Shown here piece after piece: positions 1 through 8,568 of a stretch of 32,411 nucleotides of DNA. The translations under genes were made by a program, and so were the position numbers. The DNA comes from Gemmatimonadota bacterium (GTDB lineage Bacteria; Gemmatimonadota; Gemmatimonadetes; Gemmatimonadales; GWC2-71-9), in NCBI GenBank assembly GCA_003222235.1, contig QHVD01000023.1, positions 1-32,411 of the forward strand, given 5' to 3'. The notes beneath the pieces were generated by a model. The model had not been told where the DNA came from. It was given only the letters and a program-made list of their open reading frames with translations, and searched no databases. Every line of letters starts with the position of its first letter. The stretch's first letter is position 1.

Positions 1-2387
1 TCCTCGAGCGCGCGCTCCATGACCTCAGCTTCGGTCGCGCCGCGGGCGACGCTGAGATGCGCCCGAACCTTGCCGTTCACCTGGACGACGACCTCGACCT
101 CGCCCGCAGCGGCGATGCGCTCGTCGAAGCTCGGCCACCGGCCTTCGAAGATCGACCGATCGTGCCCGAGGACGGCCCAGAGCTCCTCCGCGAGATGGGG
201 TGCGTAAGGCGCGAGGATCACGATGAGGGGCTCTACCGCATCCCGCGTCGCGCATCCCGCCTCCCGCAAGGCATTCACATACTCCATCATCGCGGCGATC
301 GCCGTGTTGTAGTCCAGGCTCGCCGTGTCCGCCGTGACCTTCCGGATCGTCTGATGGAGCTTGCGCGCAACGGCCGGCGGCAGCCCCGGGCCCGCTGACC
401 CTGGGGACCCCGGGGACCCCGGGCTTGCGCCCGGGGTTAGGGGGCCCGGGGTCCCTGGGGTCACGGCTGCCTCGTGCGCGAGCTGCCACACCTTGTCGAG
501 GAAGCGCCGGACCCCTGTGATCCCCTCGTCCCGGAAGTCGCCGCCCTCCTGAAACGGACCGAGGAACATGAGGTACATGCGGAACGCGTCGGCGCCCCAT
601 TTCCGGATGTAGGAGTCGGGAATCACCACGTTACCGCGCGACTTCGACATCTTGGCGCCGTCCTTGATGATCAGTCCGTGCGCCCGGAACTTCGGGAACG
701 GCTCTTCGAACCCGACGTGCCCGAGCTCCTCCAGCACCATCGTGATGAAGCGGGAGTACAGCAGGTGGAGCACCGCGTGCTCGTTCCCGCCGATGTAGGA
801 CGTCACGGGGAGCCAGGTCCTGGTCCGCTCGGTGTCCCAGGGCCGATCGTCGAACTCGGTGGACGGATAGCGAAGGAAGTACCACGCCGAGTCGAGGAAC
901 GTGTCCGACACATCGGTTTCCCGCCGCCCCGTGGCACCGCACTGCGGGCACTTCACGAAATACCACTCTTTGTGCCGCGCGAGCGGGCTCACGCCGGAGG
1001 CGTCGGGACGGAAGTCCTCGATGAACGGCAACACGACGGGAAGGTCGTGCTCCGGCACCCCCACCGGACCGCACCGGTCGCAGTAGATGATCGGGATCGG
1101 CGGTCCCCAGTAGCGCTGGCGCGAGATGCACCAGTCGTGAAGGCGGTACTGGACCTGCGGCGTCGCGAGCCCCCGTTCCCGCAGTCAATCCACGATGCGC
1201 CGCTGCGCAGCGCGGCAGGGCAGCCCGTCGAACTGCCCCGAGTTCATCATGGCGCCGTCCTCGGTGACGCTCGGGAGCGGCTCGTCGGCCTGCACGACTC
1301 GGCGCACGGGGAGGTTGAACGCCGCCGCGAACTCGAAGTCGCGCTTGTCGTGGGCCGGCACCGCCATGATGGCGCCCGTGCCGTACTCCATGACCACGTA
1401 GTCGGCGATCCAGATGGGGATCGCTTCCCCGGTCGCTGGATTGCGGGCGTAGGAGCCGAGAAACACCCCGCTCTTGGTCTTCTCGCCCACCTTGCGCGAC
1501 ACGAGGTCCCTCGCCAGCACCTCGCGCCGGTAGGCGTCGACCTCGTGGCGCCGCTCGTCGGCCGTGAGCGAGTCTACGAGGGGGTGCTCGGGCGCGAGCA
1601 CGATGTACGTGGCGCCGAACACGGTGTCCGGGCGGGTGGTGAAGACGGATAGCTTCGCGCCCGCCCCCGGCGTCTCGAACACGAGCTCTGCGCCCTCGCT
1701 CCGGCCGATCCAGTTGCGCTGCAGTGTGCGGGTCGAGTCCGACCAGTCGAGCCAGTCGAGGTTCTCGAGGAGGCGCTCGGCATAGCGGGTGATCGCGAAA
1801 AACCACTGCTCGAGGTAGCGCAGCTCGACCTTGGTGTCGGGGTGGCGCTCGCAGTAGCCGTTGATCACCTGTTCGTTCGCGACCACGCTCATGTCTTTGG
1901 GACACCAGTTGACCGCCCCCCTCTTCCGGAATGCGAGCCCGGCCTTGAAGAGCTGCAGGAAGATCCACTGCGTCCACTTGTAGTAGCGGGGGTCGGTGGT
2001 CGAGAGCTCGTGGCGCCAATCGAACATGCCGCCGACGCGCTTGAGCTGCCGGCGGAACGTCGCGATGTTCTGCGGGATCAGCGTCCCCGGGTTGGTCCCG
2101 ACCGAGAGCGCGTAGTTCTCGGAGTGGATGCCGAACGCGTCGAACCCGATCGGCTCGAACACGTCGTGCCCCTGGAGCCGCTGGAACCGCCCGTAGATGT
2201 CCGCGCCCGTGAACGCAAACATGTTCCCCACGTGCAACCCCTCGGCCGAGGGATAGGGGAACATCATCAGGTTGTAGAACGGCCGCTCGGGGCGGTCGAG
2301 ATCGGGCTCGTTGGTGTGGTTCTGCTCCCAACGCTCTTGCCACTTGGTCTCGACGGCCTCGGGGTCGTAGCTCGGGACCCGGCTCAT
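1..2387 (-). pseudogene. leuS: Leucyl-tRNA synthetase, 5' part complete, interrupted by in-frame TGA, 3' end beyond window
   Basis: Class I aminoacyl-tRNA synthetase that charges tRNA-Leu in the cytoplasm. Reading from ATG at 2387, the HIGH-type motif appears as HVGN near residue 52, the CP1 editing domain is marked by TTRPDTVFG near residue 250, and KMSKS lies at about residues 579-583 (653-639). Codon 401 is TGA (1187-1185), where the family context (IVD-x-LxERGLA) calls for Trp, so TGG to TGA is the simplest change. The same frame then stays open through WCISRQRYWG and the anticodon-binding region to base 1. A Pro/Gly-rich insertion at residues about 642-664 is encoded by a palindromic repeat (396-463). 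As leuS is essential, the stop is a sequencing error, strain-specific damage covered by a second copy, or suppressed. Family assignment is certain; functional state is not. Confidence 0.9.
396..463. repeat. Palindromic 9-bp-unit repeat inside leuS
   Basis: Two 19-nt arms (396-414 and 445-463) are inverted copies with 17 of 19 positions matching. The arms consist of 9-bp units of the type ACCCCGGGG. The unit is a multiple of three, so the leuS frame is kept and the element reads as Ser-Pro-Gly and Thr-Pro-Gly repeats. It lies between the KMSKS region and the anticodon-binding helices, where LeuRS normally has only a short linker. Confidence 0.8.
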
Positions 2388-2451
2388 AACTGCATGAAAC
2401 TAAACAGGCTTGCCCCTCCAGGTAACCCTGCGTACCTTGCCGACCCGCGTC

Positions 2452-4560
2452 ATGGCCAGCCGCACCCAGCAGCTCCGGCAGCGCTTCCTCCTGACGGGGG
2501 CCGGTGTCGCCCTCGTGCTCGTCGTCGGCTTCGCAGTGCTCTCGGGCAAAAGCACGCAACGGATCGTGGAGGGACAGGCGCGGGAGCAGGGTCAGGACGT
2601 GGCGACCCGCGTGGCCACCGCGGTCGACCAGTACCTGCGGGAGCGCCGCCACGAGGGAGAGGTGCTCGCCCTGTCGCCGGCGCTGATCCGGGCCGCCGTG
2701 AACGGATCGCAGCGGGCGGTCCGGGAGGGGCTGCTCCAGATGGACCGCTCGACCCTCGAGCGGATGTTCGGCCAACGCCGGGAGTTGGGGGGCGATCCGG
2801 AGCTCGCCGCCTACCTGCGGGAATACACCCGGCGGTCTGACTTCACGCAGCTGTTCTTCACCGAGAGCCACGGGTACACGGTGCTGTCGTCCGGTCGCCC
2901 CTCCGACTTCGTCCAGTCGGCCGCCGAGTGGTGGCGGCGCGCGATGGCGGACGGCGCGTACGCGGGCGGCCCGAGCTACGATTCCTCCGACGCGGCGGTG
3001 TCGCTCGAGTACGACGTTGCCCTCCGCGCGCCCGGTATCCCCCAGCCCGTGGGCGTTCTGAAGACCGTCTTCGCGCTCGACGCGCTGTCGCGCCTACTCG
3101 CGGCGGCGGGACTGGAGGGCGCGCGGTTGCAGGTCGTGGACGGCGAAGGCCGCGCAGTCGTGACGCCGAATCAGGGCGAGGTGCTGCGCGCGCTCCCCGA
3201 CGCCCGGGCGGTGCCGCGGACCGCGCGGCCGGCCTGGACCACGGTGCGGACGGCGGCAGGCGAGGAGCTGGTCATTACTGTCCCCGCGAACGAGGGGAAG
3301 TGGTGGGTCGTCTTCCGACAGCCGACCGGCGCCGCCTACGCCGCGGCGCAGGCCACGCTCGGGAACAATTTCCTCTGGGCCGTCGTCGTCTTCGCCGCGA
3401 CGCTGGGGCTGGTCTACCTCGCCTGGCGCTGGCTCAACAAGCGGGTCACCGAGCCCGTGCGTGCGGCCGGGGCGATCGCGAGCCGGGTGGCGGGCGGCGA
3501 CCTGTCGGCGACGGTGGCGGCGGAGCGGACGGAGACGGCGGAGGTGGGTGATCTCCTTTCCTCCGTACACACGATGGTCGTCGCGCTGCGCCGGCTGGTG
3601 GGTGCGATCCGCACGGCCGCCGACGAGGCCGCGGCCATGGCGAGCGAGATCTCGGCTTCCACCGAGCAGATGAGCGCTTCGACGCAGCAGATGAGCGCGA
3701 CCTGCCAGGACCTCACGCAGCGCGCGGCGGAACAGGCGCGGCTGGTGCGCGCGGCGGCCGACGACTCTGCGAAGATCCTGGAAATCGCCACGGTCCTCGC
3801 GGCGGGTGCCGAGGACTCGGTGCGCCGCAACACCGCCGTCGCGGAGCTGGCGCGCCGCCACAAGGGGGTGCTGGACCAGAGCACGACCCAGCTCGTGAAG
3901 CTCGCCGAAGAGGTGGATCGGGGAGTGCGCGAGGCGGAGGCGCTGGCGCTGGCGTCGGGTGAGGTTCAGAAGTTCGTGGCGCAGACGAAGGCGATCGCCA
4001 ACCAGACGAACATGCTCGCCCTGAACGCCGCGATCGAAGCCGCGCGCGCGGGGCCGCAGGGGCGCGGGTTCGCCGTCGTGGCGGACGAAGTCCGCAAGCT
4101 CGCCTCCGTGGCGGCCGCGGCGGCCGGCGACACCGCGGACACGGTGCGTGGCGTGCTCGCCCGCATCGCAGCGACGCGGGAGCGGCTGGCCCAGGTGGCG
4201 CAGGGTGGCGCGGCGGCCCGGGAGGCGGCGACGAGCGCCGCCGAAGGTCTCGCCACCGTGGTGCTGGAGGCTCAGGCGAGCGACGTCTGGAGCCGCGAGA
4301 TCGCGCGTTCGGCGGAGGAGATGCGGGCGCTCGTGGAGGAGATCGGCGCGCGGCTCGCCTCCGTGGCGCAGGGCACGGAGAGCCTGCTCGCCGCGGCGGA
4401 GGAGATCGCGGCGTCATCCGAGCAGCAAAGCGCGTCCACTCAGGAGATCGCGAGCTCCGCCAACCAGCTCGCCGAGGCGTCGGATCGCCTCACCGGTGCG
4501 GTGAAGTCGTTCCGGCTGCTCGCCGACGAGGAGCCGCCGGCGCGGCAGGCCGCGGACTGA
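2452..4560 (+). CDS. Methyl-accepting chemotaxis protein with periplasmic sensor domain
   Basis: Inner-membrane chemoreceptor, about 702 residues from ATG 2452 (an in-frame start at 2410 would add 14 residues and looks less natural). An N-terminal membrane helix ([18 protein letters not shown]) is followed by a periplasmic sensor region of about 270 residues, a second membrane helix ([19 protein letters not shown]), a HAMP domain beginning [12 protein letters not shown], and a long helical signalling domain. The conserved hairpin tip is [18 protein letters not shown] followed by [15 protein letters not shown], which docks CheA/CheW. Glu-Gln and Ser-rich repeats ([24 protein letters not shown]) flank the tip and are candidate adaptation sites. 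No che genes lie nearby, so it must act on a core complex encoded elsewhere. It is divergent from leuS, 64 bp away. The ligand cannot be inferred. Confidence 0.93.
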   Translation: MASRTQQLRQRFLLTGAGVALVLVVGFAVLSGKSTQRIVEGQAREQGQDVATRVATAVDQYLRERRHEGEVLALSPALIRAAVNGSQRAVREGLLQMDRSTLERMFGQRRELGGDPELAAYLREYTRRSDFTQLFFTESHGYTVLSSGRPSDFVQSAAEWWRRAMADGAYAGGPSYDSSDAAVSLEYDVALRAPGIPQPVGVLKTVFALDALSRLLAAAGLEGARLQVVDGEGRAVVTPNQGEVLRALPDARAVPRTARPAWTTVRTAAGEELVITVPANEGKWWVVFRQPTGAAYAAAQATLGNNFLWAVVVFAATLGLVYLAWRWLNKRVTEPVRAAGAIASRVAGGDLSATVAAERTETAEVGDLLSSVHTMVVALRRLVGAIRTAADEAAAMASEISASTEQMSASTQQMSATCQDLTQRAAEQARLVRAAADDSAKILEIATVLAAGAEDSVRRNTAVAELARRHKGVLDQSTTQLVKLAEEVDRGVREAEALALASGEVQKFVAQTKAIANQTNMLALNAAIEAARAGPQGRGFAVVADEVRKLASVAAAAAGDTADTVRGVLARIAATRERLAQVAQGGAAAREAATSAAEGLATVVLEAQASDVWSREIARSAEEMRALVEEIGARLASVAQGTESLLAAAEEIAASSEQQSASTQEIASSANQLAEASDRLTGAVKSFRLLADEEPPARQAAD

Positions 4561-4562
4561 CG

Positions 4563-6155
4563 TCAGCCGAGATCCGCCAGCCGCACCTGCAGGATGTCCG
4601 GGACGCGCCCGAGCTGGTCCAGCACGCCGTTCGTGAGGGCCTGATCCACCGTGATCGCCGCCAGGGCTTCCTGTCCGGGGGCGTCGCGGCGCGCCTGGTG
4701 ATAGCTGCCGATGTTGATCCCCGCCTGCCCGAGCAGCGTGCCCACGCGCCCGATGACGCCGGGCACGTCGCGGTTGCGGATCACGATCATCCACCCCTCG
4801 GGCGCCACGTCCACGTGGTATTCGTCGATGCGGATGACCCGGCCGTGGCTGTCGCCGACCAGCGCACCGGCGACGCGGGCCCGACCCTGTGCCGTCGCGA
4901 GCTTCACGCCCACCGTGGTCTCGAATCCCGGCTCCGGCGTTCCGGTCTTGCGGGCGTGCTGGATGCCGCGCTCTTCGGCGATGAGGAGCGCGTTCACGAG
5001 GCTCACCGGCTCCACGCGCATCGCGCCGAGCAGCCCCTCGACCGCCGCCATCAACACCGGGCGCGGCGCCGCCTCGTCCTTCCCGCCGTAGGCGACCTCG
5101 ACCGAAGCGACCGGGCCGTCCACCAGGGCGAGCGCGAGTCGGCTCAGCCGCCGCGCCAGGTCGAGCAGCGGCCCGAGTCGCCGCAGCACGTCGCCCGAGA
5201 TCCCCGGCACGTTGATCGCGAACGACAGGTCTCCCGAGACGAGGGACTCGCGCACCGCCGTGCAGATCTCGAGGCTGACCCGCTCCTGCGCTTCCGCCGT
5301 AGAGGCCGCGAGGTGCGGTGTGAGGATCACGCGGTCGAGCTGCCGCAGCGGCGAATCGGCCGGCAGCGGCTCGACGGCGAAGACGTCGATCGCCGCGCCC
5401 GCGATCCGCTTGGAGCGGATCGCCTCGGCCAGCGCAGCTTCGTCCACCAGCTCCCCGCGCGCGGTGTTGATGAGCAGCGCCGTCGGCTTCATGAGGCTCA
5501 GCCGCTCGCCGTTGATGAGGTGGTGGGTCTGCTCGGTGTGGGCCACATGCAGCGTGACCACGTCCACCTGACGCAGCAGCAAGTCCAGCGGCAGCAGCTT
5601 GACCTGCAGCTCGGCGGCCCGCTCGGGGTCGAGGAACGGATCGTGCCCCAGCGTCTGCATGCCGAACGCCCGCGCGAACTGGGCCACGTGCCCGCCGACG
5701 CGGCCGAGCCCCACGATCCCGATCGTCTTACCGCGGAGCTCGGTTCCCTCGAACCGCTTGCGGTCCCATCCGCCCCGGCGCATCGCCTCCGCAGCCCAAG
5801 GAATCTGGCGGACGAGCGAGAGCAGCAGGCTCATCGCATGCTCGGCCGCGCTCACGGTGTTGGCGCCGGGGGCGTTCATCACCGCGACGCCCCGCCGCGT
5901 CGCCGCGTGGACGTCGATGTTGTCCACTCCGGTACCGGCGCGGGCGATGACGCGCAGGTGCGGCGCCCGGGTGAGCAGGTCCGCCGTCACCCGCGTCTCG
6001 CTCCGCACGATCAGCGCGTGCGCGCCCGCGAGCGCCCGCTCGAGCTCCTCGCGGGGCCGTCCCGCGACGTTTGCCACCTCGAGCTCCGGCGTGGCGGCGA
6101 GCAGCTGCAGGCCCGCCTCGGCCAGCCGGTCGGCGACCACGACCCGGTGGGTCAT
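4563..6155 (-). CDS. serA: D-3-phosphoglycerate dehydrogenase
   Basis: NAD-dependent oxidation of 3-phosphoglycerate to 3-phosphohydroxypyruvate, the first step of serine biosynthesis. At 530 residues it matches the long class with substrate-binding, nucleotide-binding, intervening (ASB) and C-terminal ACT domains. Visible motifs are the Rossmann loop GIVGLGRVGG, the 2-hydroxyacid dehydrogenase signature in LMKPTALLINTARGELVDE, and the catalytic region ILTPHLAAST. The C-terminal 75 residues (WMIVIRNRDVPGVIGRVGTLLG) form an ACT domain, the usual site of serine feedback. Its ATG overlaps the TGA of the upstream aminotransferase gene (ATGA at 6155-6152), which implies translational coupling. The stop lies 2 bp from the convergent chemoreceptor stop. 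Confidence 0.96.
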   Translation of the reverse strand: MTHRVVVADRLAEAGLQLLAATPELEVANVAGRPREELERALAGAHALIVRSETRVTADLLTRAPHLRVIARAGTGVDNIDVHAATRRGVAVMNAPGANTVSAAEHAMSLLLSLVRQIPWAAEAMRRGGWDRKRFEGTELRGKTIGIVGLGRVGGHVAQFARAFGMQTLGHDPFLDPERAAELQVKLLPLDLLLRQVDVVTLHVAHTEQTHHLINGERLSLMKPTALLINTARGELVDEAALAEAIRSKRIAGAAIDVFAVEPLPADSPLRQLDRVILTPHLAASTAEAQERVSLEICTAVRESLVSGDLSFAINVPGISGDVLRRLGPLLDLARRLSRLALALVDGPVASVEVAYGGKDEAAPRPVLMAAVEGLLGAMRVEPVSLVNALLIAEERGIQHARKTGTPEPGFETTVGVKLATAQGRARVAGALVGDSHGRVIRIDEYHVDVAPEGWMIVIRNRDVPGVIGRVGTLLGQAGINIGSYHQARRDAPGQEALAAITVDQALTNGVLDQLGRVPDILQVRLADLG

Positions 6156-7231
6156 GCCAGGATCCCGCCGAGCAGGGTGAGCAGCTCGTCCAGCGCTGCG
6201 ACGCTATGGTCGCCCATGTGGCCGATCCGGATCGTCGTCTCCTTGAGCGGGCCATACCCCGCACCGATGGTCCATCCGGCCTCCTTCAGCGCCCCCACGA
6301 CCTGCTTCGCGCTCTTCCCCTCCGGCACTTTGACGCACGAGACGCTCCAGCTGCGCCGTCCCTCCGGGGGCAGGTAGGCGACGCCGCGGCGCTCGCACCA
6401 TTCTTCCACCCGCCGCCGCATCGCGTCGTGGCGCCGCCAGCGGGCCGTGACGCCCCCCTCACGGTCGATGCGCGCGAGCTGCGTCTCCAGCGCGTAGAAG
6501 AGCGGGATCGCCGGCGTATTGGTCGGCTGGTGCTTGGCCATCGCCTCGGAGAGGCTCACGAGGTCGAAGTACAGGCCGCGGCCGGAGAGCGTCTTGGCGC
6601 GGGCCAGCATGCGCTCCGATGCGACGCCGAGCGCGAGCCCCGGCGGGAGGGCGAGCGCCTTCTGCGAGCCGGTGAGGACGAAATCCAGTCTCCAGCGGTC
6701 GGTCTCGACGGGAGAGGCGGCGAGCGACGTGACCGCGTCGACGAGCAGGAGCACGTCGTCGAATTCATGGACCACGGCCGCCAGGGCCTCGAGGTCCTGC
6801 AGCGCGCCGGTGGACGTCTCCGAGTGGACGAGGGTCACGGCATCCACCGGCGTGCGTCGCAGCGCGTCACGCAACACGTCCGCTTCCAACACGCACCCGA
6901 GCGGCACGTCGAGGCGCACGCAGTCCTTGCCGCAGGCGCGGACCAAGTTCGCGAACCGTTCGCTGAAGGAGCCGTTGACGAGGCAGAGGGCCCGGTGCCG
7001 CACCCCGTTCCGGACCGCCAGTTCCATGAACCCCGTGGCGGACGTCGTGCCGACGAGCACCAGGCGGGACGTCTGGAACAGGCGGGCGAGCGACGGCTGC
7101 AGGCCGCCGAGCAGCTGCTCCATCGCGCTCGAGCGGTGGCCGATCATCGGCCGCTGCATCGCGGCCAACACGTCGGGATGGACGTCAGTCGGGCCCGGAA
7201 GAAAGAAACGCCCGAAAGCGGGCGTCGTCAT
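6152..7231 (-). CDS. Class V aminotransferase, probable phosphoserine or serine-pyruvate/glyoxylate type
   Basis: PLP enzyme of the alanine/serine-glyoxylate aminotransferase family, 359 residues from ATG 7231. It opens with the typical FFLPGPTDVHPDVLAAM and MIGHRSS, contains DDVLLLVDAVTSLAASPVE (the PLP-ring Asp region) and places the Schiff-base lysine in LTGSQKALALPPGLAL. Coupling to serA through ATGA suggests that it makes phosphoserine from phosphohydroxypyruvate in place of a classical SerC, as proposed for this family in organisms lacking SerC. That role is inference from context; serine-glyoxylate exchange is the alternative. The start was chosen because its ATG overlaps the upstream TGA and because the longer reading has an Arg/Gly-rich non-homologous extension. 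Confidence 0.85.
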   Translation of the reverse strand: MTTPAFGRFFLPGPTDVHPDVLAAMQRPMIGHRSSAMEQLLGGLQPSLARLFQTSRLVLVGTTSATGFMELAVRNGVRHRALCLVNGSFSERFANLVRACGKDCVRLDVPLGCVLEADVLRDALRRTPVDAVTLVHSETSTGALQDLEALAAVVHEFDDVLLLVDAVTSLAASPVETDRWRLDFVLTGSQKALALPPGLALGVASERMLARAKTLSGRGLYFDLVSLSEAMAKHQPTNTPAIPLFYALETQLARIDREGGVTARWRRHDAMRRRVEEWCERRGVAYLPPEGRRSWSVSCVKVPEGKSAKQVVGALKEAGWTIGAGYGPLKETTIRIGHMGDHSVAALDELLTLLGGILA

Positions 7232-7893
7232 ACGGCGGCGCTGGCGAGCTCCTCCACCAGGCCTTCCTCGACCAGTTCTTTCGTCCTCACGAGGCGCACC
7301 CCCTCGTCGCCCCATTCCCTGAGCAGGTGTTCGGAGACGTCCTGGTCGATGCCCCGGACGGCGTCGGTGACGACGAAGAGCCGCGTGTGCGGCCGCCGCT
7401 CCAGCAGTCCCTCGATCGCCGCCTTGTCGCACACGTCCGTCGCGACGCCGTACAGCACGATGTCCTGTGGATCGAGCACTTCGAGCACCGCCATCACATT
7501 CTCGTTGGTGAAAACGTCGAAGCGGTGCTTGTGGAACAGGACGTCCCCCCTGTGGGCGCGCACCCGCTCGGCGAGGGTCTGCGGGTCCGTCCGAGCAGGC
7601 TCGACCACGAGCGGGTCCCGGAGCGCGGTCTCAGGAATCTTCTTTTGCCCGGACGTGCCGCGCATGCAATGCGGCGGGAAGGTGCTCTGCCAGTCGGGTT
7701 TGTCCGAGATCTCCGGATGGCCCATCACGTGGTCGTCGGCGCTCGCCACGATCCGGATCCCGCGGGTGTGGGCGTAGTCCGTCAGGCGCTTCAGGTTGGG
7801 GATGATGTCTTGGGCTCCGGGCACGGAGAGCTTGCCGTCGGGCTGCATGAAGTCGTACTGGGTATCGACATCCCAGAAGATGACACGGGCCAT
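7228..7893 (-). CDS. Isochorismatase-family cysteine hydrolase, nicotinamidase-like
   Basis: Predicted cytoplasmic amidohydrolase of 221 residues. The N-terminal WDVDTQYDF supplies the catalytic Asp, ASADDHVMGH and FPPHCMRGTSG resemble the metal-binding and WPPHCVxGT segments of nicotinamidases, FHKHRFD may supply the catalytic Lys, and the nucleophile Cys is in YGVATDVCDKAA. Nicotinamidase would convert nicotinamide to nicotinate for NAD salvage, consistent with the nicotinate phosphoribosyltransferase gene at 12609-11551 on the same strand. A good ribosome binding site (AAGGAAGG, 7905-7898) precedes the ATG, so this is the first gene of its operon. The TGA overlaps the next ATG. The exact substrate is not proven; other isochorismatase-fold hydrolases are possible. 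Confidence 0.82.
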   Translation of the reverse strand: MARVIFWDVDTQYDFMQPDGKLSVPGAQDIIPNLKRLTDYAHTRGIRIVASADDHVMGHPEISDKPDWQSTFPPHCMRGTSGQKKIPETALRDPLVVEPARTDPQTLAERVRAHRGDVLFHKHRFDVFTNENVMAVLEVLDPQDIVLYGVATDVCDKAAIEGLLERRPHTRLFVVTDAVRGIDQDVSEHLLREWGDEGVRLVRTKELVEEGLVEELASAAV

Positions 7894-7965
7894 GGGACCT
7901 TCCTTGGATGATGCCAGCCCTGGGAATCTCTGGGGGAAAACGGGAATGTGTCAACGGCCAGATGG

Positions 7966-7997
7966 CTAGACGACTAGCCGTCTAGCGGTGGCTAGGG
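7966..7997. repeat. CTAG-rich 8-bp-unit repeat with hairpin, arginine operon 3' spacer
   Basis: Units beginning CTAG recur at about 8-bp intervals (CTAGACGA, CTAGCCGT, CTAGCGGT). An 8-bp perfect stem (GCTAGACG 7965-7972 with 7979-7986) closes a 6-nt loop. A related segment follows at 8017-8025. It lies in the 135-bp spacer between the ArgA-like stop (8029) and the hydrolase start (7893), so it may end arginine-operon transcription. The remainder of 7894-8028 shows no gene. Confidence 0.6.
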
Positions 7998-8028
7998 CGA
8001 AGGGAGGAGTTAGGCTGGCCTAGTCCGT

Positions 8029-8568
8029 CTATAACTTCAGGACTACCGCGATCTCGTCGCAGCAGTTCTGTCGCGGGCACCTGGCGCAGTCCGCCCACAC
8101 CTTGAGGGGGAAGTGCTCCTTCTCGGCGGGGACGAAGCCGAGCCTCAGGAAGAATGTCGGCTTGCGCGTGAGCGCCAGGACCTCGCTCAGGCCGTGGGCG
8201 CGCGCCTCGCCGATCAGCGCCTCTGTCAGCGCCCGGCCGACGCCCGTACCCTGGTGGTCCGCGTGCACGGCGAGCCCCGCGATTTCGGCGAGGTCGCGGG
8301 AGTAGATCTTCAGGGACCCACACCCCACCAGGCCGCCGTCGGGCGCTCCGGCCACCACGTACTCCTTGATGTGTCGACAGAGATCGTAATTGCTCCGCGG
8401 CAGGAGATCACCGGTCGCCACGTAGGGCGCCATCAACCGCTCCAGCGCGGGAACGTCGGCGAGCACCGCGGGGCGGACGGACGTGGGACGTAGCGCTGCG
8501 TCCTGCAACCCAGCGGGGGCCGACGGCCGGCTCCCGACACCCGACGCCCAGCGGTTCGCGGCGCTCAC
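8029..8568 (-). CDS. argA: GNAT N-acetyltransferase, ArgA-like N-acetylglutamate synthase
   Basis: Predicted acetyl-CoA:glutamate N-acetyltransferase, the first committed step of arginine synthesis. It is 179 residues from GTG 8568. The single GNAT domain has DLAEIAGLAVHADHQ, followed by the acetyl-CoA loop QGTGVG, and ends in the Cys-rich CARCPRQNCCDEIAVVL tail seen in short stand-alone ArgA-type acetyltransferases. The start was chosen because GTG overlaps the argD TGA (GTGA, 8568-8565), mirroring the argB/argD junction. The first 30 residues are low-complexity and come from a 7-bp tandem repeat (8515-8549), so translation could also begin later, though no closer ATG is obvious. Position in the arg cluster supports the function; other amino-acid acetyltransferase activity is possible. 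Confidence 0.8.
   Translation of the reverse strand: MSAANRWASGVGSRPSAPAGLQDAALRPTSVRPAVLADVPALERLMAPYVATGDLLPRSNYDLCRHIKEYVVAGAPDGGLVGCGSLKIYSRDLAEIAGLAVHADHQGTGVGRALTEALIGEARAHGLSEVLALTRKPTFFLRLGFVPAEKEHFPLKVWADCARCPRQNCCDEIAVVLKL
8515..8549. repeat. 7-bp tandem units in the 5' end of the ArgA-like gene
   Basis: Read on the minus strand, five consecutive 7-mers lie in register: GGGCGTC, GGGTGTC, GGGAGCC, then GGCCGTC and GGCCCCC, degenerating from a GGGTGTC-like unit. The same unit occurs upstream of gyrA (31290-31324), and a relative occurs at 17445-17500. Here it is translated as part of a Gly/Ser/Pro/Arg-rich N-terminus. Confidence 0.65.

Noticed and set aside
396-463. Transcription terminator in leuS
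   Set aside because: It lies inside the coding sequence with the frame maintained through it and has no T-tract.
1185-1187. Selenocysteine or TGA-as-Trp recoding in leuS
   Set aside because: The expected residue is Trp, no SECIS-like context was evident, and TGA is used as a normal stop in neighbouring genes.
4698-6377. Plus-strand open frame of about 559 codons opposite serA
   Set aside because: No recognisable domain; the opposite strand is an unmistakable full-length SerA.
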